Origin: Litomosoides sigmodontis
Lineage: Eukaryota > Nematoda > Chromadorea > Rhabditida > Onchocercidae
Direction: 5' to 3'
Assembly: GCA_963070105.1 (NCBI GenBank)
Contig: OY718808.1
Location: 1,521,738-1,585,737 of the forward strand
DNA length: 64,000 nucleotides
Below the pieces are notes generated by a model. The model saw nothing but the letters and a program-made list of their open reading frames with translations, ran no database searches and was not told the DNA's origin. Every line of letters begins with the position of its first letter. Position 1 is the stretch's first letter. The translations under genes and the position numbers were made by a program. This document shows, piece by piece, positions 52,789 to 64,000 of the stretch.

Positions 52789-54791
52789 ATTGTCTACAAG
52801 TGAGCTTTTATTTTCGTTTTATCATACCAAAATAGTGGATACTTTAGCAAGAAGTTGAATAATTAGGGATAGAATTCATAGATAAATAATCTTTAGCAAT
52901 GTAGCAACATTTACCGAAACATAAAATATCAGAAATGAAGTTTGTTCGGAAATTCCGATTGAGCAGAATTAAATGAAAAAAGAGTTTTTCAATAGCGAAA
53001 GATATGAATGCATTATGTGAAGGCAAAATTATCTGTTCATATGTTAGGTTGGTGATGGATCTGATTGACCAGTTAATATCTCATCCAGGATTTGCTAAAG
53101 ATCCGTTAATTTTCATTGTTTAAATTATCAGCAAGAAAATTGCCAGCAAATAATTGAACTAAATCATAAGTTGTCCAATATTCTCCTCTCCCAATTTAAG
53201 GGGTGCCGTTATCGAAATCTCAGAATTTTAATTTTTCTATGAGCAATCCACAAGTGTTTGCCTTTTCGTTTTTCTCATTTTGACATACCCTGAATTTCTT
53301 GAGATAAGCGATTTGTTCAAAAATCCTTGAAATCCTGATATTCATTCAATAAGTGTTCGGGTGAAACTGTTTCAGTGCCGAGACATTCTAAGGCTCAAGT
53401 TCATGTTCACATTTACATGACAGATACACTTAATGATAATATGCAAATGTCGAGAGGATAGTGTTGTATTCGGTGATCACGTACTTCACATGATTTCACG
53501 TGACTGTTAATGAGGAAGTTAATAACAAATGAGGTCATGTTTTGTTGAATGAAATCGTAAAACATTTTCTTCAAGAAAAACATAGCCTTCATCTTTTTCG
53601 GAGAAACAAACGCTTAGTGTAATTCAGGACGCATACACGCAAGGTGGTATTCGATGCTTTTGCCTTTAGATATGCAAAATCAAACAGCCTTTTCATTCAA
53701 TCATCAGGATTTATTTAGTGTTTTGATGAAAATTTTCAACATCGCCAGCAACAAATACTAATAGTTAATGTTACGCATTTTAACTATCAGGACGAATTGT
53801 TTGCTAAGTGAATTTTGATCTTCAAATTGAATAATTTCGTTGAAAAATTATCAAAAACTCCTTGATGAGCAAATATAGGCTGCCTGCTCCCTCATCGTAT
53901 TAGTCGAGGCATTCATCAATTTCGTCGTGCGCAAATTGATAATGACATTTTATCAGTCTTATTTACTTATTCATCTAAGCATATATTTCATTTAAGTTCC
54001 TCTCTTCCCTCATGAGAATTCACAAATAATAACAACAACAAAGAAACGACCATCCAATTGTACCTTTCATCTCTTTGAATTCAATAAATTTTAATGTGTT
54101 GATAAAAATTTCAAAGGCTAAGTAAGTAGCAGACCTGTGAACAAAAGATGCCAGTGAAATAAAATTTTTTAATTTAACAAACTACGTTTGATAGAAGTAG
54201 ACGAACATTGAAAAAGGTATGCTGAAATTTTATTGCACTTAATGATTGCTTGATTGTAAATGAAAGTATTCACTGCTTTCAGTTATTTGCATAAATTATT
54301 TTATATGAGCTGGTTGAGTGATAGGTAAGTTAGCCGGTAAGTTAACATTTGATAATTTCAGCAATCTTATTTTCTGCATTTTTTGAACAAAAAAGTTTTC
54401 GTTTTTTCCAATTTTCTCAACGATAGCCAAGAATATCTATCTATGAAAAATTAATTTCATATCTTAGCCATGCTCAGTTTAAACTAAACACATTGTTAAT
54501 GAAAAGGTATATTATCACTTCTCATACACTTTTGACTTAAATTATTACGCCTAAATTTATTTTTTGTTTTTATAATATCTCAATTTTCCTTTAGGAAAAC
54601 ATCAAATATTTCTCCTTTTTTTCTCGTCGATAAATTTGCTCATTGCTCAGTGCGTCAATCGATTGATCAGTTGATATCAATCAGTTGATTGATATTATCA
54701 GTTGAAGAAGGATGAAAATCCAAAATTGTGAAAGAAATATATTCATATTAAATCACAGATTTGCATTTTAAATCAAGCAAATATCATTTCG

Positions 54792-54831
54792 ACTCTCTCT
54801 CTCTCGCTCTCTCTCTCTCTCTTTCTCTCTC
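54792..54831. repeat. (CT)n microsatellite
   Basis: CT run with single interruptions. Confidence 0.85.
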
Positions 54832-55290
54832 GTTGCTTTCGACTATATCTTCATATACGTAAATCGTTAAGCATGAAAAAAATGAAACTTTTTTTTTCCT
54901 TCTATTAAAATTTCAATAAGAAAACATCAGTGTGGTGTTTTGAAAATGTAGCATTTCCGCTTCTTCCTACACTGTTGATGGAGAAATGTTACGTTGTAAA
55001 AAACAAAGTGTGAACATCATGAATAAGACTGTGAAATTTTTTCTTTCTCTTTTTTTTTTAAATATCTTAATTAAAAATTAAAATTTAACAAATTTGAAGA
55101 GTTTTTTTTCTTGTAATTTAGTCCTATAACTCACAACATTTCATTTTTGTACTATTTCTTACTTTGTGAATACATTCTAATTTCCAATTTAATTTATAAT
55201 TTAGAATAAAATTTGTTAGCGATTTACAATTCAACAAGCATGTTTTCATAATCTGCTGATGTTTATATCCACATAATGACGTAAATTGAC

Positions 55291-55352
55291 AAACACACAT
55301 GCATGTACACACACGTACACAGACACACACACACACATGTATATATATATAT
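55291..55352. repeat. (CA)n-(TA)n compound microsatellite
   Basis: CA units pass into TA units. The minus strand gives a Cys/Val-repeat open frame that is not a gene. Confidence 0.87.
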
Positions 55353-56047
55353 TAGAAGTGATTCAGCAAAGATCAAAGAGCGTGCGCAATTGAAAACAAC
55401 ACCCTTTAGATATCAGTTTTCATTGAAAGATAAAATCAACATGACATACCGCAATTTCTAATTTAATATTGATAATTTCCGCGCTGAATGCAAGCGCAAA
55501 TATTCGTAGAAGTTAAAATACAAAACAAAAATTTTTCATTAGCGGACGAATATAAAGAATGAAAAAATTTTACAGACGTGGATGAGTTATTCAAATAGTT
55601 GAGTGAGCAATGCACCTGCATACGCACGTACATGTAACAATTAAAATTTAAATGAAGAGAAATACTGGTTTCAACGTGCACTCCTCATGAATATCGGTAG
55701 GCCGCCAGAAATGCGTAAGTGATGTTGAACTTTTCACGTGTTAGCTGAAAGACTTGCTACTCATCTGAATGATTTAACTGTCGTATCGTATTGGTGGAAA
55801 TCAGAGCTCATTCTTTTCTTTTTTTCTCATTCTTTGAAATACTTTACTACAATTGATTAGTCATTTCATCCGATCTAACTTGCTGCTATTTTTGGTTAGA
55901 CGTGAAATTTAATGCCATCATAGTGTATTGTAAAATGAATTTTTTCTTTTGTCACCAGTGGTGGAATTATGTCTTTCACATGTGATTTGATTGTTCAGAC
56001 TGGATTCCAGTGTGAGAAGTGATACCTGAGATAGGTTGCTTAGTTGA

Positions 56048-56108
56048 GGGGGAAGGGAGAGAGAGAGAGGGAGAGAGAGAGAGAGGGAGAGGGAGGAAGA
56101 GGAGGAAA
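56048..56108. repeat. (GA)n/GGGA purine tract
   Basis: About 60 bp of almost pure purine. Confidence 0.87.
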
Positions 56109-57113
56109 GAAACAATTTCAAAAGTAGGCAGTTTGTTTGTGATCCTCTGCAGTTGGTTGACAAACTTTCATTCCATTTTTCTCTCTCATAAATTCACACT
56201 CCTAAAGTTGTTGGCTCTCTTCCTTTGCCTGTGTTTTCATTGAAAATTTATAGAAACAAGTTGTCGACTGCTACTTGTTGCAGCTAATCAATCACTCAGA
56301 AATTCCACCTTCTCTCTTTCTATATAAATTTACAATTTTTTTTTGCAGCATTCTTGGAGTATTTCAGTAGGAATGAAAATCTTAATTTCAATAAGTTCCA
56401 TAAGTTATTCGTTTCAAATTTTCCTCTATATCTTTTTAATTCTTCAGTTACTGTCATGATTAGTTGTTGCTATTGTAAAAGCGATGAAATTAGCTGGTCA
56501 AATCAGTCTTACCATTTTTTATTTCGAAGAAAACATTTTTTAAGTTTATGGAGAGTGGTTGGAGAAAGAAAAAAGGAAATACCTTTGGAAAATTTAGAAG
56601 GTATGACAAACGCAATAGAAAAGACCTGTTATTTTCAAATATTAATGACTCCGTGGTGAAAAGTGACATTTAGAACTTGACGGGAAATGATGAAATATAT
56701 GATATTCCTAAATTCTGGAAATTTTCAACTAGTCAGATGGTAATTTTATTTGCTCCGTAATCTCCAAATGCTTCGTAATGTTGCCATATTAACTTGAATC
56801 AATAAATTGGAATATTGCTTTCCTGCAAATGTTTCTCATGGTACTTATTAAGATCATAAATTCATAGAATCTTGTCATCTTTAAATTTTGCCTTTTTTTG
56901 ATGATATTTGTGTTTGCTTTGCACGTTTTATACATTAGAAAATATTGACGAGTGATTTCAATTGTTAGTAATTGAAATGGTTAGGGTTCATTATAAGCTG
57001 TCAAAGTAATACTTGCAACGTTGTCATCAGTGTTATTATATGTATATATAATTATCATAAATTATGTTCGTTTTCAAAATTTTAGAGATTTGTGAAGCAG
57101 CAAAAATTGGGCG

Positions 57114-60100
57114 ATGCATCATGTAATTCACTGCCCGTTGCATATCTCTTACGACGGTCATGAACTCACTGTCAATCAACTCATATCTATTAGTCAAGCA
57201 ATTGAACCCAAATTTGAGCTCGAGCTCCATAATGATGTTGGGGAAAGTCGGAAGTTTGTTTTCAAACCGAACCAAGAATTGCGGCAAACCTCTGCTAAGG
57301 TTCATATTTTAGCATTTTGCTCAGCAAATACAACAATATTCATGCTCTGAGGATAAATGCATTTTGGTTGTGTCTGCTTACAAGATAGCTAGTAGCATAC
57401 TGTTTGTCTTCGTAGCATTTTATAATTTGCTCGCACAATTAACGTATTTAGTGAAGCAACTTCTTGTGGTTAAAATTTTGAGTTTTAAAACCATACTCCA
57501 GGGATGCTTATTTTCAGGTCGATATACCGTGTCATTTTGAGGGTGTAAGCAGTACCGGTGAGCACAGTGCGATGAGCACTTGTTCGTCATTACTCTTTGG
57601 GTAAGCTTTTGTTGTGGAGGCATTTAACTGTACCTACTTTCAAGATATTTCAAAAGCTACAAATCATTTACAAAGATTACTAATGTATATTGATCGAAGG
57701 CAATCTGCGCTTTTTTTTATTACAATAGGTAGGCATCATAAAATATCTTGTACTTAGTTACTCTCAGGACACCATCTTACCTTTATTAGACGAAGGGTCA
57801 CACTACATCATAACCTTTATTCTTTTGTGGTTACTAAGATGATCTGAAGTTTTTGAGAGGGACAAGACCAACTTCTGTTATAAGTAAACCAATTCTTCAG
57901 GGGACTGTTCACTATAAATGGTCGACGATTCGTTCTAGAAGCGAATTCGAATGCATCATTCCATTTCGTTCCAATATCTCATAATTCCTGCGGTAAGCAC
58001 TCCATGAATGGTCTTGTGCTTCATTTTTATATAATGCTTTAAATGAAATAAGAAAAAAGCTTTTTTAGACTGGGGGTCAAGAAATAAGCGTTCTATCAGT
58101 AGATCTCACACAGCAGAATATTATTCTCAGTTTTTGGATGAGCGTTGGCGTTACGTGGAGTTAGCACTTGTTGCAGATAAATTAGTGGTTTGTGATTTTC
58201 ACTGGCTAACATTTTTACTGCTGCGCTTACATGTTGGATTAGATTGTAAAATGATAGTGTTTTCGATTTTTTTTTTTGGTGTAACTCGAGGTAACATCTC
58301 TTTGTTTTAAAACTGTTGGGAAAGAAATAAATTTTTCTAAGCAGTTGGTGGTAGTGAGTGCAAAAACATGAAAAAATCCTGGGCTATTTTGGAAGGTGAA
58401 ATCGTTCGTTGTCTTCCGCAGGATTACTGGCTTGTAAGCGGTATTACGGGATTCAGTGTATTACGTAATCAAACACTTCTTTATGGATTATAAGGTTTAT
58501 AGTTTATAGATTATAAGGAAAGAATTAGGAAATACAGTAATTTGCCACTTCACGTTTCTGCAGCAAAGCGGTCCTGAAAAAAAATTAATTTATATTTCAA
58601 TGCGATAAAGTGCAAAGTTTCAGTTTGAAAAACATGATAAGAACGTGACGGAAGTTATGCATAGGCTTAATGCTATCACCAATTATATCAATTCGGTATG
58701 GCATTTTGCAATGATTGTATGAAATGTTAATTTTTAACCTTAATTTCGGTTTTACGATAGTCGAAAGAGAAACTTGTTTTAGTGAAATTCTGTCCATCTT
58801 TTGGACAGAATTTTGCTAAGGCTTAAAAAAATTTCAGAAAGAAATGATTTATTGTGTAAAGATTTCGTATTATTGAATACGGCATGAATACAGTTTTCGC
58901 ACTTTAGTTATACCTGCCTATTAATATTCGGGTGGTTCTCGTTTGGGCCGAAGTGTGGACAACTGATAATCCAATAGACGTTACATCAAATTCTGATACA
59001 ACATTATGGAATTTTTTGAACTGGCGGAAAGGATTGCTGAAGGATCATCCACACGATAATGCGCATTTACTTACGTTAGTCCTGCTACAAGCTTTTGCTT
59101 CCCATGAGCTTTATTTGCAGAGCTACACTTCAGTCGTAAAGCGCATTTTCTGGAAATGAAATTTTTTAGCAATTTAGTACAAAATTTATATTTTAAATAG
59201 TAAATTTGCAATGCCTTTGTGGAGCGACTAGCGGTGCTAGTGCATTGCATTTATGCTAAGAGTTTGGTCGGTTAGTGAAAGTTAATTGAACGACAGTATT
59301 TCTAGTTGAACTTATCTGAGCAATAATTTTACGGTAATTCATATTCCAAAATTTTTTAATCTTTCAGTGGAGTTGTATTTGAAAACAATGTTGTTGGAAA
59401 AGCGTTCAAAGGTACAATGTGTTCATATGACTTTTCGGGTGGAGTCGATATGGAACACAGTGATCAGGCTGCATTTGTTGCTGCAACTATTGCTCATGAA
59501 ATGGGGCATAATTTTGGGATGGAACATGATATCGATGACGTGGAATGCCGCTGTCCGGCCAAATCATGTATTATGTCACCAGCTACTGGGTAAAGTGACA
59601 TCTTATGCCCGTGCGTCATTAGTTAAATCGAAGCTCAGATATTAGATTTTAAGGAATAATTAGCTATGTCTTTGCAAACTGATAGTAAGTAAGAGAATTA
59701 TTGATACCAAACAGAATTTCAAGTTGCTATATATTGTTTTCAAAGCGTAAAAAAATTTCTTGCTCAGCATGACACTAAAATTGTTTTTCGAAAAAGAAGT
59801 ATGCTAATCGTCAGGTTTATCATTGCCAGAAAAAGATGTCAATTGAGTGGTTCATTATTATTACTATGCAAATTTTAAGAAATTTTCAATTCAACGATTA
59901 AAATTCGTCTTTACTTAATTATTAAATATAATTTCTAGCATTACGCGTCCAACATTCTGGTCAGAATGCAGTATGCGTGCATTACAACACAGTTTTTCGC
60001 GTGGGGTGGATTATTGCTTACGCAATTCTCCCAAAAGTGTATTCGGCGGTGCACGTTGTGGCAATGGAATCGTAGAAGCCGGTGAAGAATGTGACTGTGG

Positions 60101-63100
60101 ATCACCGGTTGGTTTCATCTCAGTGATTCTCATGGGAAAATTTCTGCATTTATAGTGCTGAGCAGTTCACATTCGTTTTAAAAACATGATGTATGTCAAA
60201 TATGAGTATCTTAGCAGCATATTTCAGCAGCAGCATATTTCACTAGCAGCATATTTCGCATAATCAACTGTTTAATGTATCTACGATCATATTCAAATTA
60301 ATACGCACTTTAGACAATGTTCGTCGTTGAAATCTCAAACTCCTTTGAAAATTTCAAGTTATTTTGCACAGCTCGACATTTATAATGGCTCTAGTAGTGG
60401 TAATAATTACAATACCGTTATTTCTATTCTCAGTCGTCACATCTGGAGCATAGAAGGAAGAGAAAATGTAACGTAATTAAAATATGTAATACATATAAGG
60501 ATAACATCGTTAATTTCATTTGTAGTGGTCAGTATATGTTTTTCCAGAGTTCGTGCATCAACAAATGCTGTAATCCTTCAGCATGCCGGCTGGTGGAAGG
60601 GGCTGCATGTGCCAATGGTGAATGCTGTGATTTGAATACCTGTCAGATATTACCAGCCACTACTGTTTGTCGTCAGGCAACGAACGAATGCGATTTGCCG
60701 GAATACTGTGATGGACAAATGGAGCACTGTCCAGCAGATTTCTTTGTGCAGGATGGTCATGAATGCCCAAATCATATTGATGTTAATAGTTTTAATTTTT
60801 TTTTGTCGATATATATTTTGGGGCAGAAAACTTTATAACAAAAATGTAGTGTATAACTTTTGGACAGTTAGACCATTCAAATTTGAAGAAGTTTATTGTA
60901 TTGCAAAATTTATTACTATTTATTACTAATGGAATAAACATCGATTCTCTTATCTTTTTCAATCTCTTAAAAATGGTAACCGCTTACAGGATTATTGCTA
61001 TAATGGGTATTGCGGAAATCGTGATGCCCAGTGTCAACATATTTGGGGACCAACTGGAAGAAATGCAGTGCCATCCTGTTATGATTTGAATTTATATGGG
61101 AGCAGTGGTGGAAATTGTGGCTTTCTGCACGACTCTAATCGCTTTGTTCCATGTGAAAAAAAGTATGGTTTTTTCCACTTTGGTATAGTGTAATTCTTTT
61201 AATACCAACAGTCTGGTTAGAGTGTTAGCATTTCACTTCAGAGATCCTTTATATGACGTCGCAGGATAACCTGTTAGAAATGGATGGAAATTCCATGATA
61301 GGGCATATTCACTGAAAATATGCATAGACGTTATTCAATCTTTTTGAGAGAGGATGGTTTTGAGATTAGTTTTAAATCAGTAAGTACACGATAGAAACTA
61401 GCAATGTATAAGTTAAGGAAATGAAATAATCATCCAGAAACGTTTTTAGTAACGTCAAGTGTGGACGATTGCACTGTATCCATGAGAATGAGAAATTGGC
61501 ATTTGGTGATCCATCAACTGTTTACACAGCATACACTGGTTTACGGCTGGGAAGTGGTGAAGCTGTTGCATGCAGAGTGGTTTGGACAAAATATACAAGT
61601 GGTCGAAAGGAAACTGATCCTGGAATGGTTCCGGATGGTGCATCCTGTGGTTTGGATAAGGCAATTTTGTTTTTTTTTACAGCCAACTAATTTTCTGTTG
61701 AAGGTTTAAACATTTTGATTTTGCAGTTTTATATGGAATTTCGTTTAAGAAATTAAGAGCATTCTTTTTTAGATGTGTGTTGACGCAAAATGTCAAAATC
61801 GAACCGCAAAGGTACTTATGGCACCCAAATGTGAACCAACATCGTGCAATAATGCAGGGATCTGTAATAACATGGGTAATTGTCACTGTGAACCAGGTTA
61901 TGGTGGACTATCTTGCGCTATCCCTGGTCCCGGAGGGTCAGTAAATAGCGGTCCTGCCGTTGAAGGTGGTGTCATTCATGTAGGTTTTGTGGCGTTTTGG
62001 CTTCTTCTGATAATGACCATTGCGTTTATTGGCATTTCAATTGTCGTGAAACGAAAAAGAGACTTCTGGCTCCATAAAGAGTACGTTATTTTCGAATATA
62101 TCAAGATTTTAGAATTGCAATATCTAGCGCTTAACAACCAATGAGCTAATGAAGCTGATGTCGCAAACCCACTTTGGGAAATAACTCAAACATTCTGCAT
62201 GACTTGAATGTTCAGGTAATTTAGTATTTCATTACTTTAGAATTTGGGAAAAACTAAAGAAGACGTTGAAGATTGAGAAGCTTTTGGTACCAATCCGGAA
62301 GGCACCCCCACCTCCAAGATCGAGTATTATACATACAACTGATCTGAACTCAATATGGGGTGATACTGCATCTGATGCTTTGCGTATATGCAACAGTCAA
62401 CAACCGGTTCCACCTTGTATCAGTCCACCAGTTGTTCCATCCGCTATGAATTTATTATCGATGAAGTCAACTCGTAATTCGATGAGACCAACCATTGCTC
62501 CCCCTAAAGTAATCTCTTTTATTTCTTATAATGTGATTTAAATTTCGGTTTTCGGACAACTACCAACTCGTTTCTAGAAAATAGGTAAACGGTTAAGCGG
62601 GTGGCATTATAGCAGTGTTTGGACTATCTTTGTTGCCCGTGCGATATTATCTGACTTTGCACTGATTTTTGATGCATGCAAAAGTGGATAGTCCATTTAG
62701 TTGAGGGAATTTTCTAAGGTGTTGTTAGAACTGATTTTGTCCTGCAGGTTCTGGTAGAAATAATCTTTGCATAATTTATCGATTTCATTCGTTACAGGTG
62801 CCACAACGACCACGGAGTGAAGCGTTACAAGCATTATACGCAGAGAAGGGCAAAGAACTGAATATGAATCTAACTGAGCAAAGTTCATCGATGTACTACA
62901 TTCCGCCAGAAGCTAATGCAATGAAAACCACAAGGACAGAAAGTTTCAGGCCTGTGAAAGCACCACCCCCACCACCTCATCGTAACAAGGTATTAATTTT
63001 TCAGCTTATGAGTAAAGAATTTTAATATCATTCAAAATCTTCGGATGTATCAAATTTTTATAATCATGGTGTCCTCAGTCGTTTTCCTTTTCAATCATCA

Positions 63101-63245
63101 ATTTGTAGAAATCTGATTTTAGATCACAAGTAACGGTGCGTCGGGTGGTAAAGATCCAATATTGGCTTCAAAACCTCCAAATGTAAAAGATATTGCTGCA
63201 CGTTTTGATCGGAAGGCATCTCAAGTATTCACTAAATTTGTCTGA
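57114..63245 (+). CDS. adm-2: ADAM family transmembrane metalloprotease (ADM-2/meltrin-like), N terminus incomplete
   Basis: Fifteen exons ending at 57299, 57600, 57992, 58187, 58695, 59074, 59589, 60107, 60781, 61162, 61660, 62080, 62508, 62989 and 63245, about 870 aa. In order they encode the following. The prodomain has CHFEG and ends in a furin-type RNKR (about 58085). The reprolysin domain has an intact zinc site HEMGHNFGMEHD (about 59495-59530) and a Met-turn CIMSP. The disintegrin domain has CGNGIVEAGEECDCG and CRQATNECDLPEYC. Cysteine-rich and EGF modules (CNNAGICNNMGNCHCEPGYGG) precede one transmembrane helix (about 61980-62045) and a tail with APPPPRS and APPPPPHRNK SH3-type sites. 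ADAMs shed ectodomains and bind integrins. The active zinc site and domain order favour ADM-2/meltrin over UNC-71, but orthology is inferred. ATG 57114 lacks a signal peptide. The frame could instead enter by splicing at 57101. Intron 11 uses a GC donor (AAG|GCAATT at 61661). Confidence 0.92.
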
Positions 63246-64000
63246 ACTTTTTCGTACACGTGTGATTATAATGTTTGTGTTACTAGAACTGGTATTTACT
63301 ATAAATAGATTTCTGGTTTTTTTTTGTTTCGGGATGGCTTTTTGAAATCATAACACTTTAAGCTTTTTGATCTTTTCCTCTCAACTACTTGTTTACTTAT
63401 CTAGGGACAAGTATGTGGTTCCGATGTTAACGCATAATTTTTTGCCTTATCTTACCACATTTATTTGTGCTGTGTTAACTGTCCCTGAAAATTAAATGCA
63501 TTTTTATATTTCTAATTTTTAGTTATTAACTGAGCAGGATCGTTGCCTAACAGTGAGAAATCATCGCACTGAAAAGTTTCAGAACAAAACAAGTCTTGAG
63601 CTCTCTTTATTAAATTTTTCATAATCTATGATAATTAAAATTCTTTTGCTTGCTGACGGGTTTATGTTGTAAAGAAGTAGAAGCAAATTTCCGGTCCATA
63701 GGCTACTGCAACATATCCATATATGCTCTAGCTTTTTTCGTGTATCCTTTCCTCTGTTCCTCTTTCTTCCTTTTCTTCTGAAAGTTAAATTCTTAGAATT
63801 TTGTTAAGAACTGGTAAAAAAATACGCGTATTATAATTGTAGCATTTTAATTCATTCAACGGAACTGCCCGGTCACTCTATGGAACCCAATATTTGTTGA
63901 TCAATAAAAATCTTGCTGCATCAAACGAGTCTTGAAAAAGTCTTTTTTTTTCGAAACATATAAAACCGATGTTGTAAGCAATTTCCTCATCTCTGCAATC
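63246..64000. other. 3' flank of the ADAM gene
   Basis: No coding exon recognised. AATAAA at 63903-63908 is the clearest polyadenylation signal. Several AG acceptor-like sites follow the stop, so an additional alternative terminal exon cannot be excluded. Confidence 0.5.

Larger units (their letters stand above)
52650..57100. other. Intergenic DNA between cytochrome b5 reductase and ADAM
   Basis: About 4.4 kb with CT, CA/TA and GA microsatellites. It must hold the ADAM promoter and probably its first coding exon. One candidate first exon is 54260-54324 (ATGAAAGTATTC... ending GATAG|GTAAGT, phase 2). A 56.35-56.66 kb open frame has no convincing start. Confidence 0.5.

Noticed and set aside
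55124..55336. Minus-strand Cys/Val-rich open frame
   Set aside because: It is the reading of a (CA)n repeat.
56354..56659. Open frame of about 100 codons before the ADAM
   Set aside because: The first real ATG is at 56453, the composition is T-rich, and its donor phase (1) does not fit the ADAM exon.
58785..58813. 12-bp perfect hairpin in an ADAM intron
   Set aside because: It is short, single and A+T-rich at its base, and likely incidental.

Overview
This is nuclear DNA from a nematode, most likely a spirurid/filarial-type worm. It is very A+T-rich. Genes are split by short introns with TTTTCAG-type acceptors, and intergenic DNA is full of microsatellites. The synaptobrevin and eRF1 proteins are close to identical to nematode family members. 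The species was not determined, and I saw no bacterial, viral or transposase-like coding sequence.

Left end (1-8.1 kb): the 5' part of a DCAF5-like WD40 gene runs leftward off the window. A complete rightward HDAC11 gene (7 exons) shares a roughly 1.8 kb divergent interval with it. Two phase-compatible exons of an unidentified gene follow at 7.76-8.07 kb. Middle left (8.6-21.6 kb): two leftward globin paralogues have first, second and third coding exons of identical length (209, 141 and 94 bp). They are separated by about 8.4 kb of gene-free DNA. The first intron of the upstream paralogue is more than half filled by a near-perfect decamer satellite, (AATAATAAAT)n. Then comes about 6.3 kb without a gene, a complete ZPR1 gene (27.9-31.0 kb), and about 7.2 kb of microsatellite-rich DNA.

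Centre (38.2-42.9 kb): a SNARE pair, synaptobrevin (snb-1-like, R-SNARE of secretory vesicles) and syntaxin-18 (syx-18-like, Qa-SNARE of the ER), lies on the same strand. A small unidentified multi-pass membrane ORF sits between them. Right centre (45.9-52.6 kb): eRF1 (translation termination), a newly assembled two-exon gene for a 114-aa single-pass membrane protein, and NADH-cytochrome b5 reductase lie head to tail. Right end (57.1-63.2 kb): a membrane-anchored ADAM metalloprotease has an intact zinc site, disintegrin/cysteine-rich/EGF modules, one transmembrane segment and a proline-rich tail. One of its introns appears to use a GC donor, and its signal-peptide exon was not securely found.

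Exon coordinates were derived by hand from splice-site consensus, reading-phase continuity and family homology. All internal phases in the confidently called genes agree. I found no clearly new multi-gene system. The most notable items are the satellite-filled globin intron, the paired globins, the two unknown small membrane-protein genes inside otherwise conserved gene neighbourhoods, and an intronic hairpin.
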